Positions 12,901 through 21,451 of a DNA stretch of 64,000 nucleotides are shown piece by piece (positions within the stretch are counted from its first letter, which is position 1; each line of letters begins with the position of its first letter). The translations under genes were made by a program, and so were the position numbers. This DNA is from a virus. The notes under the pieces were generated by a model, which did not search any database, was not told the DNA's origin, and saw nothing but the letters and a program-made list of their open reading frames with translations. The stretch covers positions 55,149-119,148 of the IMG/VR virus record IMGVR_UViG_3300032285_000892, one strand, 5' to 3'.

Positions 12901-15900
12901 TTGTTAACGAGCCATTCAAAGGATTAATCGAAGTTCCATTTGCCATCATGAGTATTCAATCTGAGGTTCCTTCTAAGGACACTGCAGACATCACTCGTGG
13001 TTCTCAAGTAACTAAGTTAATCACTCTTGACTTAATGCAAGCAGGTGTTCCTGTAGACTTTAAGTCTAATGTAAAAGACTTTGCAAAAAGATATGAAGCT
13101 TGGTACAACCTATCAGATGCTGAAAGAATGAAACAATCTGAGTTATACACTGAGATTGTTAATAATCAAAAATATCTTGAGCTTATCATGGAGAACGGAT
13201 TTAATGTTCTATTAGATAAGTTAGGTATTACAGTTACTAAGACTGGAGCTTACAAGATATCAGATGTTGCAAAGCTAGAGAAAACTCTTCGTGATGAAAT
13301 GTTGAAGAGAGAGATCAATGATAACATTTCAGATGCTTTAACTGGATTCTTAAATGGTGATGTTGTTCTTGAGGCTACTCCTGCTTACCAACAAATCAGA
13401 AACATTTTATACTCTATTGCAGATAAGAATGTAATGTCTCCTACAATCTCTGGAGGTATGAAGGTACAGATCTCTCCTGCATTGTTAGAGAGTGTCAAAG
13501 CCAAAGCTATAACAGATAAAAAAGGCAAGACTGCATATGTTAATGATACACTAGACTTCTATGAATTAGAAGAAGGTGGTAAGAAGATTAAGGTGTGTGA
13601 GATCTTGGTAGGTAGATGGTTCAATAGTGATATGAGTGATGAGGCATTACTTAAGTATCTAAATACCACAGATGAAGGAAAGAAAATCTTATCTGGCTTA
13701 GCATATCGTATCCCTTCACAAAAGCAGAACTCTATTGATGTATTCCGTATTAAGAAGTTTCTTCCTAAAGAGTTTGGTGACTCAGTAGTTATTCCATCAC
13801 AACTAGTAAACAAAGCAGGATCTGACTTTGACATAGATAAGTTGAACATCTACTTTAAGTCCTTGTTCATTAATCTTGAAGGTAAGCCAGAGATGTTTAA
13901 ATATCAAGGATCTGAGCAAGCTACTAAAGATTACTATGGTAACATGTTTGATACATTGATTCAAAGTAAAGAATCTAATGTACTTAAGCAATTACTAAAT
14001 CTATCTTTTAGTGAGTTTGATGATCCTGAATATGAAGCTAAGTTGCAAGATAGATTAGAAAAGATTGATAAGAGTAAGATCAATCGTGAGAACTTTATTA
14101 ACAATGCTTATAGAAGATCTCTCGAGAATGAATACATTCAGTCTTCTGAGAACCTAGCTAGTCATCCTGCTAACTTTGAGCAGTTAACTAAACCTAACTC
14201 TTCAAAAGACTTCCAAGACTTATCTATTGAAATTGTTGACAAGCTTGGTAAGAAAACTTTTGACTATTCATCTACAGGTAACATGTTAAGTATTCCGTTC
14301 ATGACTGAACTAAGACATGCTTTTGTTACAGGTAAATATGCAATTGGTATTGCTGCTCAAGCACAAACTAATCACTCATTGAATCAACGTCAACCAATGT
14401 ACATTGATCCTGAGAGAAGAAAGTTAGCTGATGAAGTTGATAGAAAATGGTTAGGTAACGGTGAGGTTAATTTTGAGCAATACAATAAGATTGACATCAA
14501 AGGTAAGATGTACCCTACTTTATCATTCATCAAGAATGCTATTGGAGAAAACATCTCTGACTTAATTAGTCAGTTTATTGATGGCTATGTAGATATCTCT
14601 AAGGGTCCTTGGATCATGGCAATGGGTGCTACACCAAACGTTGCTGGTACATGGATGTTCTTAACTAAGATTGGTGTACCTATCAAAACTGTAGGATACT
14701 TCATGAACCAACCTATTGTTCGTGATTACTTATTGTCTATTGAGAAGGCTGGTTACTCATACTTGTTTATGGATGACTTTGTTGATGCTGCTAAAGCTAA
14801 CTATAAAACATCATCTACTAATCAAATTAAAACTATTCCTTCTGAATCTGCATTAGGTAAGATGCTTGGTAATACAGAATTAACTGAAGATCAAAAAGCA
14901 GAACAACAATTCATCTTAGATGAGTTCTTGAAATATGCTAAGATGGCAGAACAGTTATTCTTAGTTGCTCAAGGATCTAACTATGATACAGCTACATTCA
15001 GCGATGGTTATTTAGTATTCAAGAAACAAATTCAATTAGAGAAAGCACAAAGATCTATTATTACATCTGTAGATGATCTATTAAAAAACTCATTCATTGG
15101 TAGACTTAAGGAGCTTACAGGCGATGTGCGTAATGCATTAGCAGAAACAGTATTAAAATCTGACGAACCATCTAGAGTGAGAGGTGTTGTACAGAAGGTA
15201 TTAAGACCTTATGTAAACATGAATGATAGAGACTTTGTTAAGGTGGCACAGACTGTTGTATCTAACTTGTTTGACTGGGCAGTACAAATTGATTCGGGAC
15301 TGAATAGCAGAATCAAGACCATCTTAATAGGTGATGAGAAGAATAAAACAGCTGTTGCAGGTGAAGTGATGAAGTATGTTAATGATATCAAGGAAGATTC
15401 AGAACATCCTTTATTTAATAACTATGCTATAGAATTGTTCTCTTCTAAGTATGCACAGTCTGAAGGTAAAGTGAACAACTTGATTGTTAAGAACAAAGAC
15501 AACCAAGTGTATAATCAGAATCAATTGATTTATGCATTTGAAGAAATCAAAGCTGACAATCCTGAGATCTATGGTAAGATGGTGAGACTTGCAGTGTTAC
15601 AATCTGGTTTAACTAACTCAGGTATATCATTTACATTCTTACTTCCTTATAAAGACTTCAAAGCAGTTTATAATAAAACCTTGTCTGTTATCGAAGAATT
15701 TGCTAACTTAGATGACTTCTATGAGATGAATGTATTTGAGAGAAACAATTGGAATAACTCAGATATGGTTCCTTATGTAAAAGCTAACTGGATTCAATCT
15801 AAGAAGACTGGTAAATTTTATTACAATCCAGGAATGTCATTTATTGACAAAGGAATTAATACTGCTATAAGACAAGGAACCGTTCCACAATTACTTCAGT

Positions 15901-16409
15901 TATCTCCATATGGAGCAGCTGCTGATAAAGATGTTATTGTTTACTCATGGGAAGAGGGAACTAAGAATGAGAAGAAAGCAATGAGAGCTGCTAATGATTA
16001 CTCTTACATCAAGAAAGGATTATTTAAAAGAGTATATCAAGGTGGCACACCATTAATTCATACATACACAAGTTCTGATGGAACTGTTAGAGAGAACTAT
16101 GTATACAAGATGATGAACGCATGGGGTCAAGCAATGAATGCTAATGAGTTCTACATTGGACCAAGAGCTTCAGTAATTGAGAATGGATTTGAGAAAGTAT
16201 TTGCATCCACTACAGTTATCGAACCGTCTAAAGGAATCTTCTTCACTAATGTAACTAGTGATGAGGTGAGTGACGATCCAGTAGTTAGCTTATACAACAA
16301 CACTCCATTGCCTACAGCTACTAATGAATTGATTGAAAATCCTGTTAAAGAAGGACAAACTGAAGACTGGCAAGAAGAAGATAACACTTGCACTAACCCA
16401 ATTGGATAA
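3915..16409 (+). CDS. Giant virion protein with single-chain RNA polymerase core
   Basis: This 4,164-residue protein should transcribe phage early genes after being injected with the DNA. Order of parts: Gly/Ala-rich hydrophobic segments (about 184-215 and 446-460), possibly membrane-interacting; long charged coiled coils (about 945-1215); Pro/Ala linkers (about 1700-1718 and 1792-1822); a zincin-like segment with HEVFE at 1913-1917 and LAEEFRDYV near 1966; then the polymerase core. The core has KPIVSG at K2917 and LDKFALYPL at K2937 (candidate beta-like lysines). RIPSQ at 3265-3269 is followed 39 residues later by SDFDIDKL, with D3304, D3306 and D3308 as metal ligands. The spacing and sequence parallel the RQPTLH...ADFDGD pair of cellular beta'. 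DFDID is, as I recall, the motif of the crAss-like phi14:2 virion RNAP gp66. That protein is about half this length, so extra functions are fused here. TAATG coupling to the previous gene. Confidence 0.85.
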   Translation: MADQLPEQLKPVNLAAYMPSRVPDLSALVQSGNVGGGEPDLDIASQFQSLISQNSSKGNPLPVVSGGDVDFSGRYPLFYTDRDNEEMYAQAQSFGEKAYNGIAKFTGVTTAAFLNGTVGVVDGIYSAIHDWDASKFWKNDTSIALNDWTKNMEDSYAHYKTLRERNGNWWEPENLFTGNMFFDNIVKNLGYTVGSMGAGVVWGGALGLIGKAAKLSAYGTEAASIADSIIAEGAMTGDAASIASSSAKLDGALSSFQAKLGKAMLGSNRAIVAATGTAGEAGFEALNNSQEFRQRMIDQFKATHGYSPTEEDLKTIDQYATSVGNYSWLANSALLTATNYIQLPKIFSSTFKGERSIANTMLSEGKWVSSLADKGIGKFATKAKNVAGLFFAKSEAFEEGAQFAIQTGTQNYFDKKYKGEGASILNDAIGHGIKEAVSTDEGLLNIFLGGFSGGMSMAYGNIKQRGVTGYGGQEAKLRNEALGAWKDSMLTDKLKASVNDIRIAEAVQEERKQAIIDNDIQLAKDKEFDYAHTFIRSRLRYGAKEAIDAEIADLKQRAITDFIKLQTEGIAANTDTKEAFLNRLETVQQQANDAAKLKEALDVKYKGIVDPTTGKRAYSDATLEKLLYAGSKISDYNRRIPQLDQSLASYGISTTDALTEVVDTGTLSKETQDEVMNAIQSLTKSGIDSDIQDTLTTDFNDMMKLGVLRKKFLEEYNNLKTTPEKFDKLDEKAEEDNKPVDENAPKEVVTYKNEEGEDATLDTNEEYYIGTEAKNRKDKTVYSFKKFTVLGENEDGTIKVKTDEGEIKSIDKSWFTDNGKYLGKTSDVKADPKKRFFLNNRNTVYTFNFGKDKGGEVNGRLRYSEKEGVLEFVYLDKKGKERSLEVTGDQFTPKPGYKQAIIRATAVMSPLQKASEEEFIADSKNDPRVLEKIAKRAALLETFFDEMAENLAKTKRMVESKKRELNKTVEKIKGLRKTVEGPEAITAKTKRIKATVHTAIQNIASLTKMQDQLNDEIKSLEAEQEQLEINLEYVTDLASRLDEMPADLTKFYAVVRQERNALKETILEKGKLMNALHRVMENLESALQSLINQVMDLIGGFETKYPGLPMSASQISEFLTYFKGKPWERPSFMSVHPELIPDLQELDAEVAQIDEIQITPKQAAIDKTLEDIITLEEELTQLDKQLKAVSEVDTRLRKIYDEYVAGIKETEDIKKNKELKEQALGTIDNSLANVQYDRAYNPSSKKATAVIPNATIAPSEESEGKPLAEHHLRANLFGAKLENLPNRGNIQAVYVTKGNEAELGLPGLMDDLKGDAEGFSSSDTIAIVMVQMVDGKPRPVGIDGEVLETPSFENAIFQVKPTAEKLGDLFRDEKEGGPTKDQKDFIVNEYRAWRKETLANPSLTAYPVDASFGIPVRESSLDSEQNKVIDYTASTDVVSAGLVASNDKKNDLSTKQLVTVPTTEGTLNQGTTSYANPVGRPFLTLPNGNVPLKNRNLTKAEAETIYQALLRLAMLKNFKSDEAVRLMDWLRTIVYWGVPKNNPGYSSLFFNVKEDGTLALFISGKGTNIPFTTSSIKSNKDNLLTLLGGMYNNTNSRLVDNEEDYRKPYEEIVSVSEDGTVQSVTWKNYQTYLLSPKNPDGSIRKNIPLTVAMHPITGENDTNREGIYFIVNSNADRYAIPDVPAVSAALTPIASTRVLGATPVAQQAPAPAAQPATQYKFDGETENTAMVHGKPVKFIIDAAKFDDEGFVSLDIDKSAAVAIGKAIGSQDADEIEAEAGNTIYAAIYKELKAAQAPAPVVSTPVADVAAAPVVQTPAASTDASADTMAKIKAMQGGAIPNEFRVAINNSNQKRFEREDWKKFENWLKTTFPNVPVYRVKNVIQATNGQQAWGMFKNGAIYVYENAEVGTGYHEVFEAVWKMFSDKDERANVINEFKQRSGTFTDRPSGRTVNYKDATDQEIKEQLAEEFRDYVLKGKIPAKPTQGRPFIVKLFADLVNFIKEFFTGKKAEINTANLFDKIGRGYYKQYSPYESKLAFAKEGIIDIEDAYADSESDFRVAGFTSGQEHDVMQEMTYLTLAELTTTNKSLFNISDTVFKKDEHYNKLKTYMLTTLANAIQVVQEDTTKGDKEKQTDIDNYAALFENIDNQWPALVQRHAEYLVPYNVEFDENDHITLKDEDNSGKELYQDANKIDAFRKANSAVKLLLSTIPRVDTTGKPTLSSIGGHTLIPYSEISVSLMNKIASSRTVDQMVQRIADMAKNDIKYKVLYQRITRSKAYPNGDDYTNPRFSLNQLGEEHEVRLINTLWRTFKKNNPEVLNLYVLDNGEVQVGDSNFTTASAQVFNDFQESIVESVRNNKSPFFVYSAEARGYIGVAGSASKPLSSTAARVKFLKDLGISFTAKEIDKLASKKDFTRFNKAVDGIRTSINEADKIATISGKTVDITGRLKQLAEIRAKIDNPEFSSTYFNINGERVQVFIGTNANSDLYDALANIDNLNDLKGSQYGYLTTDSFVKGSVKLNAMFDPETGERIEGAQQLLKSTYADGTVNSAKGKRKSSSKLTYKERLVQQMNMMLEGYYPNLVPGDASMEQMVYMGNEFSAKDMANFENKIMPVFRDYFLSEVNLSKEDRPVVRGNTTDLRFFKPILADNNAKTEEERNSLHTDIVKAIKEGGSAESIYKSFDSRITKAVKDFITSESGNLQDLLEFYGILTEEEGSYNFENIAIGKDLNTDEMNRQVQAIAVNFMINNIELHKLLYSDPYQYLDELKRIKNFISPRQSIISQSPAMNSAMDNVYNKRYSKEVDKDGNLIDIGNTNFLKDSFTSITLSDVNAVDPKLKGYIEEAYKETDGGGVIMYKAYRNFRIRAGEWNDLEEKQYRYDIAWEKMDKGLFDQMSDYEQELLNEGNPQVKSAYTPIKPIVSGNKANGRDYNDVMLDKFALYPLSYRIQKEINSTSNAIKLYDKMQKENIDYAVFSSSRKVGAEETNDLYNPETGDFVNEPFKGLIEVPFAIMSIQSEVPSKDTADITRGSQVTKLITLDLMQAGVPVDFKSNVKDFAKRYEAWYNLSDAERMKQSELYTEIVNNQKYLELIMENGFNVLLDKLGITVTKTGAYKISDVAKLEKTLRDEMLKREINDNISDALTGFLNGDVVLEATPAYQQIRNILYSIADKNVMSPTISGGMKVQISPALLESVKAKAITDKKGKTAYVNDTLDFYELEEGGKKIKVCEILVGRWFNSDMSDEALLKYLNTTDEGKKILSGLAYRIPSQKQNSIDVFRIKKFLPKEFGDSVVIPSQLVNKAGSDFDIDKLNIYFKSLFINLEGKPEMFKYQGSEQATKDYYGNMFDTLIQSKESNVLKQLLNLSFSEFDDPEYEAKLQDRLEKIDKSKINRENFINNAYRRSLENEYIQSSENLASHPANFEQLTKPNSSKDFQDLSIEIVDKLGKKTFDYSSTGNMLSIPFMTELRHAFVTGKYAIGIAAQAQTNHSLNQRQPMYIDPERRKLADEVDRKWLGNGEVNFEQYNKIDIKGKMYPTLSFIKNAIGENISDLISQFIDGYVDISKGPWIMAMGATPNVAGTWMFLTKIGVPIKTVGYFMNQPIVRDYLLSIEKAGYSYLFMDDFVDAAKANYKTSSTNQIKTIPSESALGKMLGNTELTEDQKAEQQFILDEFLKYAKMAEQLFLVAQGSNYDTATFSDGYLVFKKQIQLEKAQRSIITSVDDLLKNSFIGRLKELTGDVRNALAETVLKSDEPSRVRGVVQKVLRPYVNMNDRDFVKVAQTVVSNLFDWAVQIDSGLNSRIKTILIGDEKNKTAVAGEVMKYVNDIKEDSEHPLFNNYAIELFSSKYAQSEGKVNNLIVKNKDNQVYNQNQLIYAFEEIKADNPEIYGKMVRLAVLQSGLTNSGISFTFLLPYKDFKAVYNKTLSVIEEFANLDDFYEMNVFERNNWNNSDMVPYVKANWIQSKKTGKFYYNPGMSFIDKGINTAIRQGTVPQLLQLSPYGAAADKDVIVYSWEEGTKNEKKAMRAANDYSYIKKGLFKRVYQGGTPLIHTYTSSDGTVRENYVYKMMNAWGQAMNANEFYIGPRASVIENGFEKVFASTTVIEPSKGIFFTNVTSDEVSDDPVVSLYNNTPLPTATNELIENPVKEGQTEDWQEEDNTCTNPIG

Positions 16410-16411
16410 AC

Positions 16412-19400
16412 ATGAGTACTTGTAAAGACACACAAAAGTTTAGGACATCTGAAGCATCCACTAAAGCAGCAATGCGTACACAGGGTGCTATAGATGGATT
16501 TTTGAACATACTCGATTTGGGTTTATTTAGAACGCTTAATGGTAAGTGGTCTAGAGATGCTAAGGAAAGATTCAACGTGCAAGAGATGTTATTCTTTGAA
16601 GAGGATAATGGTAGAAAAGCCAAACCTAATAAGCCAGCATTCAAACAAATTGATAATGCTAAAGGCATCTACTATCAAGAAGATGGGATGGCTCAATCAG
16701 TTGCAGACTCTCAGGTAATTGCTAATGTCAAGAAGCTTTTAGATAAGATGGGTGTGTCTATTCAGGACATATCTACTTATGCTAAGGAAGCTGGATTGGA
16801 TGTAACAGGGATCAATGGTATTGCTGATTTAACAAGAGGTATCATTGCTCTAGCTGATGGTAAAGAAGCTGCTGCTATTACAGAGGAGATGGTTCACATT
16901 GCCACTGCTATTATAGAGAAGAGAAATCCTGGAATGATTACAGAGATGATCTCTAAGATTGATCGGTTCAAGATATATAATGAAACATTAAAACAATACA
17001 AAGACAATCCTAAGTATCAACTACCTACTGGCAAACCTGACATTCGTAAGATTAAGAAGGAAGCTGTAGACAAATTAATCTCTGAGTTAATTATTAATGG
17101 TGGTAATCCGTCTGAGTCTTTCCCAGAACTTGCAGAAGATGTTGAAAGATCTACTATTCAGATCTGGTGGAACAAGATACTTGATTGGTTTAGAGGACAA
17201 TATAAAAACGCAAACATTGATATCTTTCAAGAAGCTAAGGAACAAATCTTAGAAGGAGATTTAGGAACTGTACAAGAAGCTGGTCTTGAAGGAACGTACT
17301 ATCAGTTAAGTGATGAGCAACAAAAGATTATAAACAATCTTAAAAATACAGGATTAATTAAAACAGAATCTGAAGAAAAAACAGATCCTGTTCTAATGGA
17401 TACAGAAGAAGCTACTAGCTTCTATGAAGTACAGAATGCTGAAGGTACATTAACTCGTGTTAAGAACAGGGTTACTGACTTGGTTAAAAACTATTACAAT
17501 AGTATTCCTGCATTCAGAAACAAAACTTTTACACCAGAAGAACAGAAGTTCAATGATCTTAAAAGAAGACTAGGTATTAGAGGCCATAAAGATTTTGAAT
17601 TAATCCATGGTAGATACTTTAATGAAGATGGTACAAAGAGAACAAGTCCTCTTCCACGTCCAGAAAAGTTTGATAATTTATCTGAAGACATGTACATATT
17701 GCTTGAGCAATACTACGTTGACTTAGTTAATAGTTTACCAAAGGATACAATTATTCTATCTGAGGTAAAGGTATATGATCCTAAAGCAGATAGAGCTGGT
17801 ACGATTGACTTCTTGGCTATTGATCCTACTGGTAAAGCTCACATCCTTGACTGGAAGTTTATGCAGATCAATGGTGATGATGTTGCATGGTTTAAGAAAG
17901 GAGCATATGATGTTCAGTTAGGAGAGTATAAAAAAATCCTACGTGAGAACTATGGTATCACTCAGTTTGGAATGAACAGAGCTATTCCTATCTCTATGGA
18001 ATTCCAATATCAAACTAAAGGAGATAAGTCATCACCACTAGTTCTTAAGAGTATTGCTATTGGAAGTGTTGATAAGTCTAAGTCTGTACCGTTATATCTA
18101 CAACCTGTACCTGAATCAAGTGAGTCTACAGGGTTTGCAGAACTAGATACATTGGTTAGTAAGTTGACAGCATTACTTAATGACTTAAGCAATGTAAGAT
18201 CTAAGACTGAAGACGAGCGTGAGTTCAAGATTGAATCTTTAAACACTCTTAGAAAAGCTATTAGACTTCTTCAAGTGACACAAGATAGGCAACCTTTGAT
18301 TCATGCAATTGAAGTAATGCGTCAAGAAGGAGAGCAGATCACAGATGATTACAAGATGATCTATGATAAGATGCCTGCTAAGTCTACTGATGTAGATAAT
18401 GCATCTTTATCTGACTTTGCTAATAAGATGAATGACTATATCAAGAACTCTGATATATTTGCAAACATTGGAGATCAGATTGGACATCTCATCTATACTG
18501 AAGACATGGATGCTTTAGCTAAAACTAAAGAGGAGAAAGCATTAGTTGAAAGTAGAAAAAGCACATTAAAGAACTTAGAAGCTGAATCTAAGAAAATTAG
18601 AATGTCTAAGACTGACATCATTGAATCAGCTAAGAAGTTCAATGATAAGTTTGTAGGACAGAGAAATAACATTACTGGTATTCTTAAACCTGAAGCTGTT
18701 GTAAAAGGATTAGTTTCTTGGTTTAGAGGAGTATCTGAATTAAGTTCTGCTTCTTTGAATGCATTGTATTCATTATATTCTAAAGGAGTGAGTGAAGCAA
18801 ATGCTAATGCGTTAGTTAATGTCAATAAGATAATGGACATTAGAACTAAGCTATTAGAAAGAGGTGGTGATATAAGAGCAATGGTTCGTCAGATCTATCA
18901 GTCAGATGAGAAAGGTGGATTAGTTAATAAACTTATCCGTAAGTATTCTAAAGATTTCTATTCTGAAGTTGATGAGAATGCTAAGAAAGATACAGGTAAG
19001 AAAGACTGGTTAAAGAGTAATGTTGATATTGAAGCTTATAAAGAAGCAGCAAGCAAAAGACTAGAACAAGATATTGCTAGAGTTAAAGCTGGTAAGTATC
19101 CTAAGGGTCAAGAGGAAGAAATCATTGAAGACCTTATTCTAAAGAAGCAACGTTTCTATGATATTGAGCGTGAGGACTTTAATGGTTGGAAGAATCCTTT
19201 ATTAAAGAAATTCCCTAAAGAAAAATGGTTATCAGAAGAATACAAAAAGATATCTAAGGATAAAGAATTGTTTGAGTTATATAACTTCATTGTTGAATTC
19301 AATGAACAGAAAGCTCAACCTTCTGGATACTTAGCTAACCAGACAGCATCTACATTCTTACCTTTCATTAGAAAGAGTATGGCTGAGCAAATCTCTTTTG

Positions 19401-21424
19401 ACTTTAATCTATCAGCACTACTTAACTTCTCAGACAATCTTAAAGCAAGAGTGGATGATGTAGGTTATCAGAATGTTAGTGAGATTGATGGACAGGTACA
19501 ACACGCTGTACCTAAATACTATACCACTGACTTTAGTAAAACTGATACAGGAGTAAATGATTACTCTGATGTAAGTGAAGACTTATTTGCTAACATGATT
19601 CTTTATGTTAAGCAAGTAGAGAAGTATGTACAGATGACAGAGATCGAAGGTCAAGTTAACTTGATGAAGACTCTGGAAGAGATGAAGGATCACTTAGATA
19701 CAAGTAAGTGGGGTGGTGTTATCTTAAAGAATGGTAAGACTCAAGAGATTAGAGGCAATAGTGAGAATGCTAAATTGTTTGATGACTTTAGAAGAGCATT
19801 ACTATATGAGGAGAAGTATCCATTAACAGACACTGATGTTAACTTTAACATTAAAAATAATGTTAAGAAGTTAGTTAATGGAATGACTGGTAGAGAGACA
19901 TTCAAGATTGATGAGAACGAGAGTGGTATATCAATGATGAAAACCATTGATGCTGTTAATAGAGGATTTCAATTAAAAACATTAGGATTAGAAATCATTC
20001 CTGGTGTAGTTAACTGGTTTGGTACAAACGTACAGTTGTCTGCTCAATCAGGAAACTACTTTAAAGCAAGAGAGATTCTTGAGAATCAATCTAAGCTTAT
20101 CGCTCAAGCATTTGAGAGTAAGGATGATGAGGAAATGTTTGTACAATTAGTCAATACATTCATGCCATTTAAAGATGACCCTGTTGGAGAACTTTACAAG
20201 AAAGCTGGTATGACTACTCTTACTCGTGGTAATCTAGGAGACATGTTAATGTTCTTCATGAGAAAACCAGAACAAGCTCTTGAGAAAACGGTATTTATGA
20301 CATTGTTAGATAATACAATGGTTGTTGATGGTAACATTGTTAGTATTAGAGAATATGTAAAAGCTAAGCGTGAAGGTCAAAGATTTAATTCTTCTAGCTC
20401 ATATAAATCTTCTAAGCAAGAAATTGAGAAGGAGATAGAGGAATTAAAGAAGACTAAGTCTATTAGTGCTACTAAAAAGCTAGTGGATGGTAAACTTGTT
20501 ATTCCTGGACTAAACTTAAACAATAGAGAAGAGATATTACGATTAACAGATCTTACAAGACGTATATCTAGAAATGCAACTGGAGGTATGTCAGATGGTG
20601 ACTTGAACCGTGCAGGAATGAACATCTGGACATCTAGTATGTTGATCTTTAAGAAATGGATTCCTAAGCTAGCTGATACACGTTTCTCTGAATTCAGAAA
20701 GGTGGGAGATGATTTCTCTGTACGTATTGATGATGCAGGTGAAGTGAGTGGACAGAAATATGATGTAGGTCGTATTAGACTACTTGCAGAAATCTTAATG
20801 GATAGTATCAGTAAAAGACAAATGAATATTGTGAACATTCTAAATATGAATGAAGACGGTATTGTTTATCTTGATCAACTATACGAACGTTATCAGAAAG
20901 AGTACGAAGCTAGAACAGGAGAGAAATTAAACATGACTCCTGACCAATTCAAAGATATGATTATAAACAACGTTCGTAATCAAATGAAAGAGATTGGTAT
21001 TCTTGTTAGTTTAGTTGCTGCTACAATTGCATCAGGTTATATGGCTCCAGATGACGATGATGACAGAGCTGCTAAGAATGCTTTCCGTTTTGCTCAAAGA
21101 ACAATGGATAAGTTTGTTAGTGAACTTTCATTCTTCTATAATCCATTTGAATTAGAGAAGATGCTTAGTGGAAACATGTTCCCTGCTATTGGTTTGATTA
21201 CAGATATTCAAAAGTTCATGTCTAATTTCTATAGTGAAATTACAGGATATGATTTTTCTGATAATACAGATACTCCTGAAGATGTTAGAAAGAAAGCTAA
21301 GCCTATTAAGTATTTAGCAAAGCTATTTCCAGGATCTAAAGCTTGGTTAACATATGGTGCTATGGTTAGTCCTGAGTTTGCTAAAGAGTATGATATTACA
21401 ATACAAGCCGAAAGCAATAGGTAA
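16412..21424 (+). CDS. Giant virion protein with zincin-like segment and PD-(D/E)XK nuclease
   Basis: This 1,670-residue protein follows the RNAP gene after 2 bases and is probably co-packaged. A zincin-like helix carries EEMVH at residues 158-162. It is followed by a helical region ending in an FQEAKEQIL motif and a YYQLS motif that I associate with crAss-like giant proteins. A RecB/Cas4-like PD-(D/E)XK core spans about 440-520: E451, D466 in GTIDF, D480-W-K482, then Q502-LGEY506, which matches the QxxxY helix of that family. The rest is Lys/Glu-rich helix of unknown role. One hydrophobic helix (about 1527-1545) lies before an acidic DDDDD run and the C-terminus. Nuclease fold assignment is strong; its job (host DNA degradation, genome release or processing) is inference. 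Confidence 0.75.
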   Translation: MSTCKDTQKFRTSEASTKAAMRTQGAIDGFLNILDLGLFRTLNGKWSRDAKERFNVQEMLFFEEDNGRKAKPNKPAFKQIDNAKGIYYQEDGMAQSVADSQVIANVKKLLDKMGVSIQDISTYAKEAGLDVTGINGIADLTRGIIALADGKEAAAITEEMVHIATAIIEKRNPGMITEMISKIDRFKIYNETLKQYKDNPKYQLPTGKPDIRKIKKEAVDKLISELIINGGNPSESFPELAEDVERSTIQIWWNKILDWFRGQYKNANIDIFQEAKEQILEGDLGTVQEAGLEGTYYQLSDEQQKIINNLKNTGLIKTESEEKTDPVLMDTEEATSFYEVQNAEGTLTRVKNRVTDLVKNYYNSIPAFRNKTFTPEEQKFNDLKRRLGIRGHKDFELIHGRYFNEDGTKRTSPLPRPEKFDNLSEDMYILLEQYYVDLVNSLPKDTIILSEVKVYDPKADRAGTIDFLAIDPTGKAHILDWKFMQINGDDVAWFKKGAYDVQLGEYKKILRENYGITQFGMNRAIPISMEFQYQTKGDKSSPLVLKSIAIGSVDKSKSVPLYLQPVPESSESTGFAELDTLVSKLTALLNDLSNVRSKTEDEREFKIESLNTLRKAIRLLQVTQDRQPLIHAIEVMRQEGEQITDDYKMIYDKMPAKSTDVDNASLSDFANKMNDYIKNSDIFANIGDQIGHLIYTEDMDALAKTKEEKALVESRKSTLKNLEAESKKIRMSKTDIIESAKKFNDKFVGQRNNITGILKPEAVVKGLVSWFRGVSELSSASLNALYSLYSKGVSEANANALVNVNKIMDIRTKLLERGGDIRAMVRQIYQSDEKGGLVNKLIRKYSKDFYSEVDENAKKDTGKKDWLKSNVDIEAYKEAASKRLEQDIARVKAGKYPKGQEEEIIEDLILKKQRFYDIEREDFNGWKNPLLKKFPKEKWLSEEYKKISKDKELFELYNFIVEFNEQKAQPSGYLANQTASTFLPFIRKSMAEQISFDFNLSALLNFSDNLKARVDDVGYQNVSEIDGQVQHAVPKYYTTDFSKTDTGVNDYSDVSEDLFANMILYVKQVEKYVQMTEIEGQVNLMKTLEEMKDHLDTSKWGGVILKNGKTQEIRGNSENAKLFDDFRRALLYEEKYPLTDTDVNFNIKNNVKKLVNGMTGRETFKIDENESGISMMKTIDAVNRGFQLKTLGLEIIPGVVNWFGTNVQLSAQSGNYFKAREILENQSKLIAQAFESKDDEEMFVQLVNTFMPFKDDPVGELYKKAGMTTLTRGNLGDMLMFFMRKPEQALEKTVFMTLLDNTMVVDGNIVSIREYVKAKREGQRFNSSSSYKSSKQEIEKEIEELKKTKSISATKKLVDGKLVIPGLNLNNREEILRLTDLTRRISRNATGGMSDGDLNRAGMNIWTSSMLIFKKWIPKLADTRFSEFRKVGDDFSVRIDDAGEVSGQKYDVGRIRLLAEILMDSISKRQMNIVNILNMNEDGIVYLDQLYERYQKEYEARTGEKLNMTPDQFKDMIINNVRNQMKEIGILVSLVAATIASGYMAPDDDDDRAAKNAFRFAQRTMDKFVSELSFFYNPFELEKMLSGNMFPAIGLITDIQKFMSNFYSEITGYDFSDNTDTPEDVRKKAKPIKYLAKLFPGSKAWLTYGAMVSPEFAKEYDITIQAESNR

Positions 21425-21451
21425 TAGCTATATTATGTAGTATAGTTTATA

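Noticed and set aside
4035-21417. Many 60-150-codon minus-strand frames inside the two giant genes.
   Set aside because: They are shadows of AT-rich coding DNA, with no conserved motifs, overlapping genes of strong coding evidence.
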